DNA of 64,000 nt from DATJLY01 sp035604615 (GTDB lineage Bacteria > Pseudomonadota > Alphaproteobacteria > ATCC43930 > CGMCC-115725). Where the stretch lies: the NCBI GenBank assembly GCA_035604615.1, contig DATNID010000055.1, positions 62,001-126,000 of the forward strand, in the 5' to 3' direction. Below are positions 35,983 through 45,007 of the stretch, piece by piece (the stretch's first letter is position 1; the number at the start of each line of letters is the position of its first letter). The notes under the pieces are model-generated. The model saw only the letters and a list, made by a program, of their open reading frames with translations, did no database searches and was not told the DNA's origin. The position numbers and the translations under genes are program-made.

Positions 35983-36939
35983 ATGGGGCTCGCGGTCGCA
36001 ATCCAGATGGACCCCATGGAGTCCATCAACATCGATGCGGATTCGACATTCGTGCTCGCGCTCGAGGCGCAGGCGCGGGGCCACGCGCTCCATCACTACC
36101 TGCCGCGCCATCTCTCGCTCGCCGACGGACGGCTCTATGCCAAGGCGCGTCGGCTCGAGGTGCGGCGCGAGCGCGGGCGCAGCCACACGCTCGGCCCCAT
36201 CGAGACGCTCGAGCTCGCGCGCATGGATGTGATCCTGATGCGTCAGGACCCGCCCTTCGACATGGCATACATCACCGCGACGCATCTCCTCGAGCATGTC
36301 AGCGACAGGGTGTTGGTGGTGAACGATCCAGCAAGCGTCCGCAACGCGCCCGAGAAGCTCGTCGCTACGCGCTTCCCGGGCTTGATGCCGCCGACCCTGA
36401 TCACCAGCGATCGCGACGAGATCGCCGCCTTCCGCGATGCGCACGGTGACATCATCCTCAAGCCGCTGTTCGGCAATGGCGGCGCCGGCGTGTTCCGCCT
36501 TGGGCCGCAGGACGAGAACTTGAACGCCCTCCTCGAGATGTTCACCCAGCTCTATCGCGAGCCGATCATGGTGCAGCGCTATCTGCCGGCGGTCCGCCAG
36601 GGCGACAAGCGCATCGTGCTGATCGACGGCACGCCCGCCGGCGCGGTCAACCGCATCCCTGCGGCGGGCGAGGCGCGCGCCAACCTTCATGTCGGCGGCC
36701 GCGCCGCCAAAACCGTCCTCACCAAGCGCGAGCGCGAGATCTGCGCCGCGATCGGCCCGACCTTGATGCAGCAGGGGCTCATCCTCGTCGGCATCGACGT
36801 GATTGGCGAGCACCTGACCGAAATCAACGTGACCTCGCCGACCGGGCTCCAGGAGATCAACCGGCTCGACGGCGTGACGCTCGAGGTCGGCGTGTGGGAC
36901 GCGATCGAGGCGCGGCTCGCCGCTCGCCGTGCGGCCTAA
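35983..36939 (+). CDS. gshB: Glutathione synthetase
   Basis: A 318-residue ATP-grasp enzyme joining gamma-glutamylcysteine and glycine. The N-terminal domain begins VAIQMDPMESINIDADSTF, typical of GshB. The ATP-grasp part shows DIILKPLFGNGGAGVFRL, the substrate loop QRYLPAVRQGDKRI and GIDVIGEHLTEINVTSPTGL. GGAGAGG precedes the ATG. It follows the BON lipoprotein by 79 bases, the common alphaproteobacterial order. Confidence 0.95.
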   Translation: MGLAVAIQMDPMESINIDADSTFVLALEAQARGHALHHYLPRHLSLADGRLYAKARRLEVRRERGRSHTLGPIETLELARMDVILMRQDPPFDMAYITATHLLEHVSDRVLVVNDPASVRNAPEKLVATRFPGLMPPTLITSDRDEIAAFRDAHGDIILKPLFGNGGAGVFRLGPQDENLNALLEMFTQLYREPIMVQRYLPAVRQGDKRIVLIDGTPAGAVNRIPAAGEARANLHVGGRAAKTVLTKREREICAAIGPTLMQQGLILVGIDVIGEHLTEINVTSPTGLQEINRLDGVTLEVGVWDAIEARLAARRAA

Positions 36940-36946
36940 GGCGGCG

Positions 36947-37704
36947 ATGCGCCTCCTCGCGCTCGCGCTCGTGCTCTTCGCGCTGACGCTGCCGGCCGCT
37001 GCGCAGCAGGGGCGCGGCGTCGGCGACCAGCTTCCCACCGTGCTCTACGGCATGGGACCTGATCCGCGCGAGCGGGTCGAGGTCGACCGGCTGCCGTGGC
37101 GCGCGGTCGGCAAGTTGCAGATCGCGATCGGCAATCTGCACGCCTTCTGCACCGGCGCGCTGATCGCGCCCACCAAGGTGCTGACCGCGGCGCATTGCTT
37201 CTTCCATCCGGTAACGCACGCCAAATTTCCGCTTGGCGAGTTCCATTTCCTCCAGGCCCTGGCGCGCGACACCTACGTAGCCGAGGCCAAGATCGTCTCG
37301 GTCGCGATCGCCGACGGGTACGATCCCGAGGACGAGGCAAAGACGCGCGGGAGCGACTGGGCGGTGGTCACGCTCGACCACGCCCTCGGGAAGCCGGGCG
37401 CGATGCTCGAATTCGACAGTCGCTTTCCCCCGGCCGGGACGGCGGTGACGGTCGGCGGCTACAACCGCGACTATCAATACGTCGTCACCGCCGACGAGCA
37501 TTGCCGCGTCCTGGGCAAGGCCGCGGACGGCAATGGCCGCCCGCTGTTGTGGCACGACTGCACGCGAAGCAGGGGACGAGCGGCGCGCCGGTGCTGGTCT
37601 ACGAGAGCGGACGGTGGCTCATCGTCGGCGTCGAGATAGCGTCGGGCCGGCAGGACACGCGCGGCATCGCCTCGATCCCGGACGGGGCGGCGCTGCAACG
37701 CTGA
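36947..37704 (+). pseudogene. Trypsin-like serine protease with frameshift before the catalytic serine
   Basis: A signal peptide (MRLLALALVLFALTLPAAAQ) is followed by a chymotrypsin-fold protease. The His is in LTAAHC and the Asp in GSDWAVVTLD. The original frame then ends out of register at 37639 after WHDC. The catalytic serine block GTSGAPVL and a sensible C-terminus (WLIVGVEIASGRQDTRG) are in the -1 frame and end at 37704. One missing base between the TGC codon and GCGAAGCAG, about 37558-37564, would repair it. It is therefore a recent pseudogene, a sequencing error or, less likely, programmed slippage; no slippery heptamer is seen. The ATG at 36947 gives a better signal peptide than the GTG at 36929. 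Confidence 0.7.
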
Positions 37705-37776
37705 GGCCTGCATTGTCGGGCCGGTTTCGCCGCGCCTATACTCGCGCGCCGATCATCGGCCGAGGATTCGACGCCC

Positions 37777-38949
37777 ATGCCCGACTCCGGCGACGTGGCG
37801 CGCAAGACGCGCCGCAAGTTCGACATCGACGTGGTGACGCGCACCGCTCCGGGCACGCTCGCCGGGCGCTACATGCGGCGCTTCTGGCATCCGGTGTGGC
37901 GGTCGGAGGACCTGGCGCCGGGCACGGCGCTGCCGGTGCGCATCATGGGCGAGGATTTCACGCTCTATCGCGGCGACGGCGGTGCCGCGCACGCGGTGGC
38001 GCAGCGCTGCGCGCATCGGCGCACCATGCTGTCGGCCGGCTTCGTCGAGGGCGACTGCATCCGCTGCCTTTATCATGGCTGGAAATACGACGCCCAAGGG
38101 CAATGCGTCGAGCAGCCGGCCGAACTGGGCGAGGCGTTCGCGGAGAAAGTCCGCATCAGGGCCTATCCGACCCACGAATATCTCGGCCTTATCTTCTTAT
38201 ATATGGCCGAGGGCGCGCCGCCGCCGCCGCTTCGCTTCCCCGAATTCGAGGCGCCGGGCGGCATCGTCAACGCCAACTGCTATAGCCGCGCCTGCAACTA
38301 CTACCAGAACATCGAGAACGGCGTCGACGAGGCGCATTTGCCCTTCACCCATCGCCGCACCAGCTTCGATCAGCTCAACCGCGACGTGCCCCGCATCGAG
38401 GCCGAGGAGCGGCCTTGGGGCTTGGTCGCCTTCGGCATCCGCTCGGACGGGACGGTGCGCGAGCAGCATCTCATGCTGCCCAACATGCTCAGCATGTCGC
38501 TGCCGAACCTGGACCCGGCGGAGACCGACTGGCGCATCTATGTCTCGTGGCGGGTGCCGGTCGACGACGACAGTCACAGAACCTTCATCGTCGAGCGCCT
38601 TGCCCTGAAGCCGGAGGCGATCGCCCAGTACCGCGCGCGGCGCGACGCGCAAGCGGCTCAGCTTGCCGCGCTGCCGCCGGTGGAGGAGGTCGTCGGCGCC
38701 ATCCTGGCCGGGCGCATGAAGCTCTTCGACGTGGCCGACCGGCCGGATTTCCTGTCGATCCAGGATCACGTGGCCCAGATCGGACAGGGCGCGATCGAGG
38801 ACCGGGGCGAGGAATGCCTGGGCCGCTCCGACCGCGCGATCGTGCTGCTGCGCAAGCTGTGGGAGCGCGATCTGCGCGCGCTCATGGACGGGCGCGAGCC
38901 GACGAAATGGGTCTATCCCGAGCGCTTGTCGCGGCCCAAGGGCGTGTGA
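37777..38949 (+). CDS. Rieske 2Fe-2S aromatic ring-hydroxylating oxygenase, large subunit-like
   Basis: A 390-residue oxygenase. The N-terminal Rieske domain has C78-x-H80 and C97-x2-H100 (QRCAHRR, RCLYHGW) binding the 2Fe-2S cluster. The catalytic domain shows NGVDEAHLPFTHR, with H187 and H192 plus a later acidic residue as likely mononuclear-iron ligands and D184 as the bridging residue. A WHPVWR start and the length resemble oxygenases of the phthalate or vanillate O-demethylase group. No reductase or ferredoxin gene is adjacent, so electrons must come from elsewhere. The substrate is unknown. Confidence 0.85.
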   Translation: MPDSGDVARKTRRKFDIDVVTRTAPGTLAGRYMRRFWHPVWRSEDLAPGTALPVRIMGEDFTLYRGDGGAAHAVAQRCAHRRTMLSAGFVEGDCIRCLYHGWKYDAQGQCVEQPAELGEAFAEKVRIRAYPTHEYLGLIFLYMAEGAPPPPLRFPEFEAPGGIVNANCYSRACNYYQNIENGVDEAHLPFTHRRTSFDQLNRDVPRIEAEERPWGLVAFGIRSDGTVREQHLMLPNMLSMSLPNLDPAETDWRIYVSWRVPVDDDSHRTFIVERLALKPEAIAQYRARRDAQAAQLAALPPVEEVVGAILAGRMKLFDVADRPDFLSIQDHVAQIGQGAIEDRGEECLGRSDRAIVLLRKLWERDLRALMDGREPTKWVYPERLSRPKGV

Positions 38950-38958
38950 GAGGCCGCC

Positions 38959-40683
38959 TCAACCCGCCGCGAGGATGCCGCGGCGGCGCACCACGTACCA
39001 ATAGAGCACCACCACCGGCATCATGATCAGCAGCATGATGAGGGCAAGCGCCGAGGCCTGCGCCAGCCCGCCATTGAGCCACAGGCTCCACACCACCACC
39101 GGCAGGGTGATGTTCTGCCGCGTGGTCAGGACGATCGCCAAGGTCAGCTCGCGGAAGGCGAGGAGCGCGATCCACAGCCACGCGTAAAGCAAGGTCGGCG
39201 CGAGCAGCGGCCCCAGCACCCGTCCCAGCACCGTGCCGGTGCCGGCCCCGCTCACCGTCGCCGCTTCCTCGAGCTCGCGGTGGATCTGGATGAGGCCGCT
39301 GTTGGTCATGCGCGTGCCATAGCTCAGCCGCGCGACCACGAACACGACCAGAAGGATCGATACCGTGCCGAACAGCGGCACCGCCGCGCCGAGGACGAAA
39401 AGCGCGATCAGCAGCGCGCTGACCCCGAACACGATGTTGGGCACCGCGTGCGGCAGGAAGGCGATGACGTCGAATCCGCTGCGCCCCGGAATCCGCGAGC
39501 GCAGCACCACCCACGAGAACGCGACGCTCAAGGCCAAGGTCGCGGTCGGCGTCAGCACCATGAGGATCGCGGTGTTGACGATGCCCTCGCCGGCCAATTG
39601 CCACGGCAGCGAGCGGTATTGCTGCAGCGACACGGTGGCGAAGGCGGCGGCGGTCGGGAGCTGGAAATAAGGCAGCAGCGACGCCCACGCCACCAGCAGC
39701 AGCGGCACCACCTGGCTCAGCAGGAAATAGATCGCGGCGAAGCCCCAGGCCGGCATCTGCCAGCGCCCGAGTGCCACGATGCGCGGGCGGTAGGCCTTGC
39801 CGGTGACTACCTGGTAGCGCTCGGCGCGGCGCTGGATTCGGCTGTACCACCAGCTCAAGATGACGCCGATCGCGACGAGGAAGCTCGACAGCGCGGCCGC
39901 CAATCCGTATTGCGGCAGCCCACGCGTCGAATCGAGCTGCACCACGAGATACGTCGAGAACGTGAACAGCCGGTTGCCCCAGCCGATGATCGCCGGCACG
40001 TCGAAGGCGGCGAAGCCGATGGTGAAGACATAGATCGAGGCGGCGAGGATGCCGGGCCAGGCGAGGCGCAAGGTCACCGCCCGCATCGTCCGGCCGAAGC
40101 CCGCGCCCGCGACCTGCGCCGCTTCCTCGAGCGCAGGGTCCATGGCGCGGAACACGGCGGCCGTCATGATGAACGAAACCGGCGCGAGGTTCAGGCCCTG
40201 GACCCAGCCCATGCCCGCGACTGAGGCGATGTTGAAGACCGGCCCCGACAGCCCGAACGCGCGCATGAGGCCGGTATTGACCATGCCGATCCTCGGATGC
40301 ATCAGGAACAGCCACCCCATCGCCGAGGCGAAGCCCGGCAGCAGCAGCCCGACCGTCATCATCGTGAAGACGGCGGTCTTGGCCTTGAGGTCGGTGCGCT
40401 CGACCAGCCAGGCGAGCGGGACGCCGAAGGCAAGGCTCACCGCCAAGGTCACCAGCGCGAAGCCGAAGCTGTCGGCGAGCACCGCGTAGGTCATCGGGTC
40501 GCCGAACATGTCGCGGTAATTGCCGAGCGAGTAGCGCGCGGCGGGGTCGCCGACATCGCCGACCCGGAATCCCAACCACAGCACCACGATCAGCATGACG
40601 ATGATGATCGCGCTCGCCGCGATCACCGCGCCGATCATCACCGCAGGCCAGGGATTGGCGCGGCGCCCGCTCTCTCCCGGCAT
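38959..40683 (-). CDS. Iron(III)-type ABC transporter permease with two fused permease domains
   Basis: A 574-residue inner-membrane protein with about 12 helices and two permease domains, each with an EAA loop (PALEEAAQVAGAGFGRTMRAVTL and RELEEAATVSGAGTGTVLGRV). This fused arrangement is typical of FbpB/SfuB ferric-iron and ThiP permeases. The upstream gene encodes a matching binding protein, 17 bases away. The ATPase subunit is missing from both sides, so it must be encoded elsewhere or shared. Confidence 0.88.
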   Translation of the reverse strand: MPGESGRRANPWPAVMIGAVIAASAIIIVMLIVVLWLGFRVGDVGDPAARYSLGNYRDMFGDPMTYAVLADSFGFALVTLAVSLAFGVPLAWLVERTDLKAKTAVFTMMTVGLLLPGFASAMGWLFLMHPRIGMVNTGLMRAFGLSGPVFNIASVAGMGWVQGLNLAPVSFIMTAAVFRAMDPALEEAAQVAGAGFGRTMRAVTLRLAWPGILAASIYVFTIGFAAFDVPAIIGWGNRLFTFSTYLVVQLDSTRGLPQYGLAAALSSFLVAIGVILSWWYSRIQRRAERYQVVTGKAYRPRIVALGRWQMPAWGFAAIYFLLSQVVPLLLVAWASLLPYFQLPTAAAFATVSLQQYRSLPWQLAGEGIVNTAILMVLTPTATLALSVAFSWVVLRSRIPGRSGFDVIAFLPHAVPNIVFGVSALLIALFVLGAAVPLFGTVSILLVVFVVARLSYGTRMTNSGLIQIHRELEEAATVSGAGTGTVLGRVLGPLLAPTLLYAWLWIALLAFRELTLAIVLTTRQNITLPVVVWSLWLNGGLAQASALALIMLLIMMPVVVLYWYVVRRRGILAAG

Positions 40684-40699
40684 CGCCGCCGTGCGAGAC

Positions 40700-41830
40700 C
40701 TAATTCTGCTTCCCCGTGAAGATTTTCGAGATCTGCTTCCACGCCTCGTAGGCCTCGGGATGGGCGTCGTACCAGGCGATGTCGATGCGGTGGAACGGCG
40801 CGCCGCGCGATTTTTCTAGGTCGGCGACGGTCTTGTGCGTGCCGGTCTCGGCGAAGAGGTCCATGTCGGTGTCCCAGGTCTGGCGCGTCAGCGCCTGGCC
40901 CTCTGGCGTCATGCAGAAGATCGCGAACAGCTTTGCGGCATTGGGATGGACCGCGTTCTTGGGCACGCCGAGATAGAAATATCCCAGCGCCGGGAAGTCG
41001 GCGGGCGCGACCTGGACGATCGGCGCGCCTTTACGGATCGTGTCGATGAAGTCGGTGCCGCTGCAGGTGATGGCGAATCCCAGGAACTCGCCGGTCGCGA
41101 TGCGCTCGCCCTCGTTGCAGCGCATCAGGCCCGAAGTCTGGGCCGACATCTTGCGTGCGAAGTCGATGGCGCGCTCCGGCCCCCACATGTCGTTGGCCGC
41201 AAGCACGTCGAAATTCGCGGCGTAGGGCGTGGCCGCGATCTTGCCCTTCCACTCAGGCTTCAGGAGGTCGGTCAGCAGCGTCGGCTTCGACGGCGCGAGC
41301 TGGCTGTTGTAGGCGATGCCGGGAAGCGCGGTGACCACCTTCAGTGCGGTGCTATTGTCGTCGACCATGCCATCGGTGATGCGGCCGGGCAGCATCTTCT
41401 GCCATGCCGCGCCGAGGAACGGCTTGCGCGGCACCAGCCGCGACATGACGTCGGCATAGCCGATATAGACATCGGTGGAGGACGGCTGGCCCGCGGCCTG
41501 ACGCATCGCGATCTCGTTGCCGATCTGCGGCATCGATGCGCCCGGCGTGAAGGTGGCGTGGATGTCGGTGCCGAACATGGCATTCATCTGCTGCTCGAAC
41601 TGCTTGACGCCGGCGGTGCCGCCCAGCGTTCCCTCGCCCCAGACGAGCGATAGCGCGCCCTCGGTCTTCGCGGCGGCGATCACTTCCTTGAGCTCTGGAC
41701 TGAACTCCGCGGCGAATGCGGGGCCGCAAGCGAGCGCGGCGATGGCGGCGGCCGGCAGCAGCCGGCACAAGATGGCGGATGGCAGGTCGCGCACTGGACG
41801 GTCCCCCCGGATTGCGATTTGCGCCATCAT
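40700..41830 (-). CDS. ABC transporter substrate-binding protein, Fe(III)/family 1 type
   Basis: The 376-residue periplasmic protein has a long signal region ending GPAFAAEF near residue 42. A GTG at 41794 with a G-rich site upstream would give a more normal signal peptide and is a credible alternative start. The mature part has LSLVWGEGTLGG, TDVYIGYADVMSRL, LKPEWKGKIAATPY and GVPKNAVHPNAAKLF, as in FbpA/AfuA-like proteins. The tyrosine pair that binds bare iron in FbpA cannot be located with confidence, so the ligand may be a ferric complex or an organic compound. Confidence 0.82.
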   Translation of the reverse strand: MMAQIAIRGDRPVRDLPSAILCRLLPAAAIAALACGPAFAAEFSPELKEVIAAAKTEGALSLVWGEGTLGGTAGVKQFEQQMNAMFGTDIHATFTPGASMPQIGNEIAMRQAAGQPSSTDVYIGYADVMSRLVPRKPFLGAAWQKMLPGRITDGMVDDNSTALKVVTALPGIAYNSQLAPSKPTLLTDLLKPEWKGKIAATPYAANFDVLAANDMWGPERAIDFARKMSAQTSGLMRCNEGERIATGEFLGFAITCSGTDFIDTIRKGAPIVQVAPADFPALGYFYLGVPKNAVHPNAAKLFAIFCMTPEGQALTRQTWDTDMDLFAETGTHKTVADLEKSRGAPFHRIDIAWYDAHPEAYEAWKQISKIFTGKQN

Positions 41831-41871
41831 AGGCCGGGTTTCGGCCCGGAGCCATTGACGGAGGCGCGGCG

Positions 41872-43335
41872 ATGAAGGGGACGGCGCATGCGGGCGGCAA
41901 GAGCGCGCTGCCGCTCCACTACCGCAAGCTCGACTGGGACGCGTTCGAGCGCGACCACCCGCCGCCCGACATCTGGGCCGAGACGGTTTATCGCTGGCCG
42001 GCCGAGCGCGTGCATGCGCTGCAGAACGCGCGCTTTCTCGCGACCATGAAAATCGGCTGGGCCAATCCGTTCTTCCGCCGCCGCTGGCAGGCGGCCGGGC
42101 TCGAGCCGGGCGACATCAGGAGCCTCGACGACATCGTCAAACTGCCCCCCTACAACACCGACGATCTCAAGACCGACCAGCAGGAGCATCCGCCGTTCGG
42201 CAGCGGCACCGGCATCCGCGACCACCGATCCTACCTTGGCGGCGCGCCGTTGAAGCTACAGACCAGCGGCGGCACCACCGGCAAGCCGCGCATGACCTTG
42301 CACGGGCCCATGGAATGGGAGATCGCCGGGCTCGGCACCGCCTGCGGCCAGTACATCCAGGGCGCGCGGCCCGGCGACGTGATGCAAATTCCGGCGACCT
42401 GTTCGATGGCGATGCTGGGGTGGGCCTTCTACAAGGCGTGCCACGACTATCTCGGCATCCTGCCGGTCACCAGCGGAAGCGGCATCGTCACGCCGAGCCG
42501 GCGCCAGATCGAATTGGCGTTCGATTGCGGTGTCAACATCTGGATGAGCTTTCCCGAATACTTGATCCGTCTTGCCGCCGCCGCGCGCGAAGAATTCGGG
42601 CGCGACATTCGCGAGCTGCGCACCAAATACCTGACGACTTTCCTGGGGCCGGATTTGGAAGGCACGCTTCGCGCCGAGATCGAGCGCTTGTGGGGCTGTC
42701 CCGCCTTCGACAATTACGGCACCAACGAAATCGGCCTCGGCGCCGGCGAGTGCGGCGAGCGCGACGGTCTGCATTTCTGCGAGGACCTGTTGTTCTTCGA
42801 GGTGCTCGACACCGAGACCGGCGCGCCGGTGCCCGACGGCAAGGTCGGCAATCTCGTCGTCACCGCGTTCTACCGCACGGTCCAACCGGTGATCCGCTTC
42901 AACCTGCGCGATCTGGGCCGCATCGTGTCGCGGGCGCAATGCGGCTGCGGCAGCTGGTACCGGCGCATGGATCACTTCCTCGGCCGCAGCGACAACATGA
43001 TCCGCATGCGCGGCGTCAACGTCTATCCGATGGCGTGCCTCCCGGCCATCCGCAGCGATCCGCGCACCACCGGCGAATGGGTGTGCGAGGCGCATGTGGC
43101 GACCGTCGACGGCGCCGCGCGGGAGGAGTTGGCGATCCATGTCGAGATGCGCGACGACGCGGGGAGCCGCGACGGCCTCAAGGAGCATCTCGAGGCGCGG
43201 CTCAAATCCGATCTCGGGCTTTCGGTCGAGGTCCGTCTGGTGGAGGCGGGCAGCCTCGCCACCTCCGGCACGCTCGGCGAAGGCAAGGTGAGCCGCCTCC
43301 TCGAGCGCCGCCCGGCCTATCAGAAGAAGATGTGA
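41872..43335 (+). CDS. Phenylacetate-CoA ligase-like AMP-forming enzyme
   Basis: A 487-residue ANL-superfamily enzyme of the PaaK type. The ATP-binding P-loop reads QTSGGTTGKPR, the adenylate motif FDNYGTNEIGLGAGE, and the hinge region GRSDNMIRMRGVNVYP, which precedes a C-terminal ACT-like domain. It likely activates an aromatic or other organic acid as CoA ester. Its place beside a Rieske oxygenase, an amidohydrolase and a PrpD-type gene suggests a peripheral catabolic pathway. The 3' end overlaps the convergent aspartic protease-like gene by 16 bases. Confidence 0.86.
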   Translation: MKGTAHAGGKSALPLHYRKLDWDAFERDHPPPDIWAETVYRWPAERVHALQNARFLATMKIGWANPFFRRRWQAAGLEPGDIRSLDDIVKLPPYNTDDLKTDQQEHPPFGSGTGIRDHRSYLGGAPLKLQTSGGTTGKPRMTLHGPMEWEIAGLGTACGQYIQGARPGDVMQIPATCSMAMLGWAFYKACHDYLGILPVTSGSGIVTPSRRQIELAFDCGVNIWMSFPEYLIRLAAAAREEFGRDIRELRTKYLTTFLGPDLEGTLRAEIERLWGCPAFDNYGTNEIGLGAGECGERDGLHFCEDLLFFEVLDTETGAPVPDGKVGNLVVTAFYRTVQPVIRFNLRDLGRIVSRAQCGCGSWYRRMDHFLGRSDNMIRMRGVNVYPMACLPAIRSDPRTTGEWVCEAHVATVDGAAREELAIHVEMRDDAGSRDGLKEHLEARLKSDLGLSVEVRLVEAGSLATSGTLGEGKVSRLLERRPAYQKKM

Positions 43336-43721
43336 GTTGCGGTCTTGGCCGTCGACAGCGGCATGTTCGGGTTCGCCGGATTGGGCATGATGCGCTGCCG
43401 CGCCGGATCGACCACCAGGTCCATGTCCGCCATGGGGATGGCACCGAGCAGCACTTGGTCGCCCAGAACCAGCGCCCCGGTCCAGCAGTGCCGGCCGAAG
43501 ATCTCGGCGCGAATCGGACCGACATAGTCGACGATATGCGACTTGCCGTCCGCGGTCCTGACCTCGCGCTGCTCCGTGCGCACGAGCCCGAGCTGAAGGG
43601 CCACGTGCTGTGGAATGCAGAGGTGTAGCGCGCCCGTATCGGCGAGAGCCTTGGCATCGAGCTCAGCCAGCTCCGGGCGGGCGGGGTTCACGAGACGCAG
43701 ATCGGCGAGGACGAGACCCAT
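43320..43721 (-). CDS. Retropepsin-like (clan AA) aspartic protease
   Basis: A 133-residue single-lobe aspartic protease-like protein. The active-site motif ADTGALHLCIP gives the D-T-G triad near residue 27, and GAIPMADMDLVVDP corresponds to the late hydrophobic-Gly strand. AAGGAG precedes the ATG at 43721. Such small free-standing proteins would act as dimers; substrates are unknown. There is no signal peptide. It is convergent with the CoA ligase. Confidence 0.75.
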   Translation of the reverse strand: MGLVLADLRLVNPARPELAELDAKALADTGALHLCIPQHVALQLGLVRTEQREVRTADGKSHIVDYVGPIRAEIFGRHCWTGALVLGDQVLLGAIPMADMDLVVDPARQRIMPNPANPNMPLSTAKTATHIFF

Positions 43722-43870
43722 GGGTGCTCCTTGCACGTCGAGGCATCATAGCACGCTCGCACGTCAGTTGCCGCCGGCACGGCCGGCTCGGTCGCCCCGC
43801 TCGCTGCCCTGTGGCGGAGGCCCGCGAATTCCACGATGATGCGGCCAAATCCAGTCGAGGGGAGGAGCGA

Positions 43871-44995
43871 GTGTTGTTCTCTTGCAGCCCGGCCGCATCT
43901 CATGCCGGCCCGATCGCAGTGCGCCGGACGCGTGGCGGCAACAAGCATTTCACGGTCGACATCCATTGCCACGTCGAAACGCCCGAGGCGTCCGACCTCG
44001 TCAAGGGCATGCGGCCACCGCCGCAGCCGCAGATGATGTTCACCAACGACGCGACGCGCGAGGTGAACCGGCTCCAGGAGCAGAACATCCGCACCGCCAT
44101 CACCTCGATCGAGGCGCGGCTCGAGCACATGGACCGCACCGGCATCGACATCCAGGCGATCTCGACCGCGCCGGGCCAGTATTACTATTGGACCGAGCCC
44201 GAGCTCGGGCGCCAGACCGCGCGTCTCATCAACGAGAACATCGCCCGCATCTGCGCCGACCATCCCGACCGCTTCGTCGGGCTCGGGACCGTGCCGCTGC
44301 AGGCGCCGGAATTCGCCGTCGCCGAGCTCGAGCGCGCGGTCAAGGAGCTGGGCCTGCGCGGCGTCGAGATCTGCACCAACGTCAATGGCGACGAGCTCTC
44401 GGCGCCGCGTTTCCGTCCCTTCTTCGCCAAGGCCGAGGAGCTGGGCGTGCTGATCTTCATGCACCCCGCGGGCTTCACCGACGGGCGCCGCCTCAGCGAC
44501 CATTACTTCATCAACGTGATCGGCAACCCGCTCGATTCGACGGTGGCGGTGCATCACCTCATCTTCGACGGCGTGCTCGAGGATTATCCGCGGCTCAAGA
44601 TCGTGGTGGCGCATGGCGGCGGTTTCCTGCCCGCCTATTCCGGGCGCATCGACCATGCCCATGGCGCGCGCGTCGATTGCCGCCGCGTGATCAAGAAGAA
44701 GCCGACCAGCTATCTGCGCAAGCTCAATTTCGACACCATCGTCTTCACCCACCACCAGCTCGAATATCTGGCGTCCGTGTGGGGCAGCAATCACATCCTG
44801 CTTGGCACCGATTATCCTTATGACATGGCGCTGCCCAACGCGGTGCGCTTCGTCGAGAGCGCGGCACTGGGCGAGCGCGACAAATCGTTGGTGCTCGGCC
44901 TCAACGCCGCGCGCCTGCTCGGGATCAAGGCGCCGGCGCGGCCCGCGCCCAAGAAAAAAGCGCCGGCAAAGGCGAAGGCGAAGCGGCGGCGCTGA
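43871..44995 (+). CDS. Amidohydrolase family protein (ACMSD/gamma-resorcylate decarboxylase-like)
   Basis: From the GTG at 43871, with GGAGGAG directly upstream, the protein has 374 residues. The metal motif VDIHCHVE supplies H32 and H34, a later His is in IFMHPAGF, another in VVAHGGGFLPAY, and the conserved Asp in LLGTDYPYDM. This pattern fits the aminocarboxymuconate-semialdehyde decarboxylase-like amidohydrolases that decarboxylate or hydrolyse aromatic acids. A Lys/Ala-rich tail (APKKKAPAKAKAKRRR) is an unusual addition. Its neighbours support a role in aromatic catabolism, by inference. Confidence 0.83.
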   Translation: MLFSCSPAASHAGPIAVRRTRGGNKHFTVDIHCHVETPEASDLVKGMRPPPQPQMMFTNDATREVNRLQEQNIRTAITSIEARLEHMDRTGIDIQAISTAPGQYYYWTEPELGRQTARLINENIARICADHPDRFVGLGTVPLQAPEFAVAELERAVKELGLRGVEICTNVNGDELSAPRFRPFFAKAEELGVLIFMHPAGFTDGRRLSDHYFINVIGNPLDSTVAVHHLIFDGVLEDYPRLKIVVAHGGGFLPAYSGRIDHAHGARVDCRRVIKKKPTSYLRKLNFDTIVFTHHQLEYLASVWGSNHILLGTDYPYDMALPNAVRFVESAALGERDKSLVLGLNAARLLGIKAPARPAPKKKAPAKAKAKRRR

Positions 44996-45007
44996 GCCGC
45001 CGGCGGC

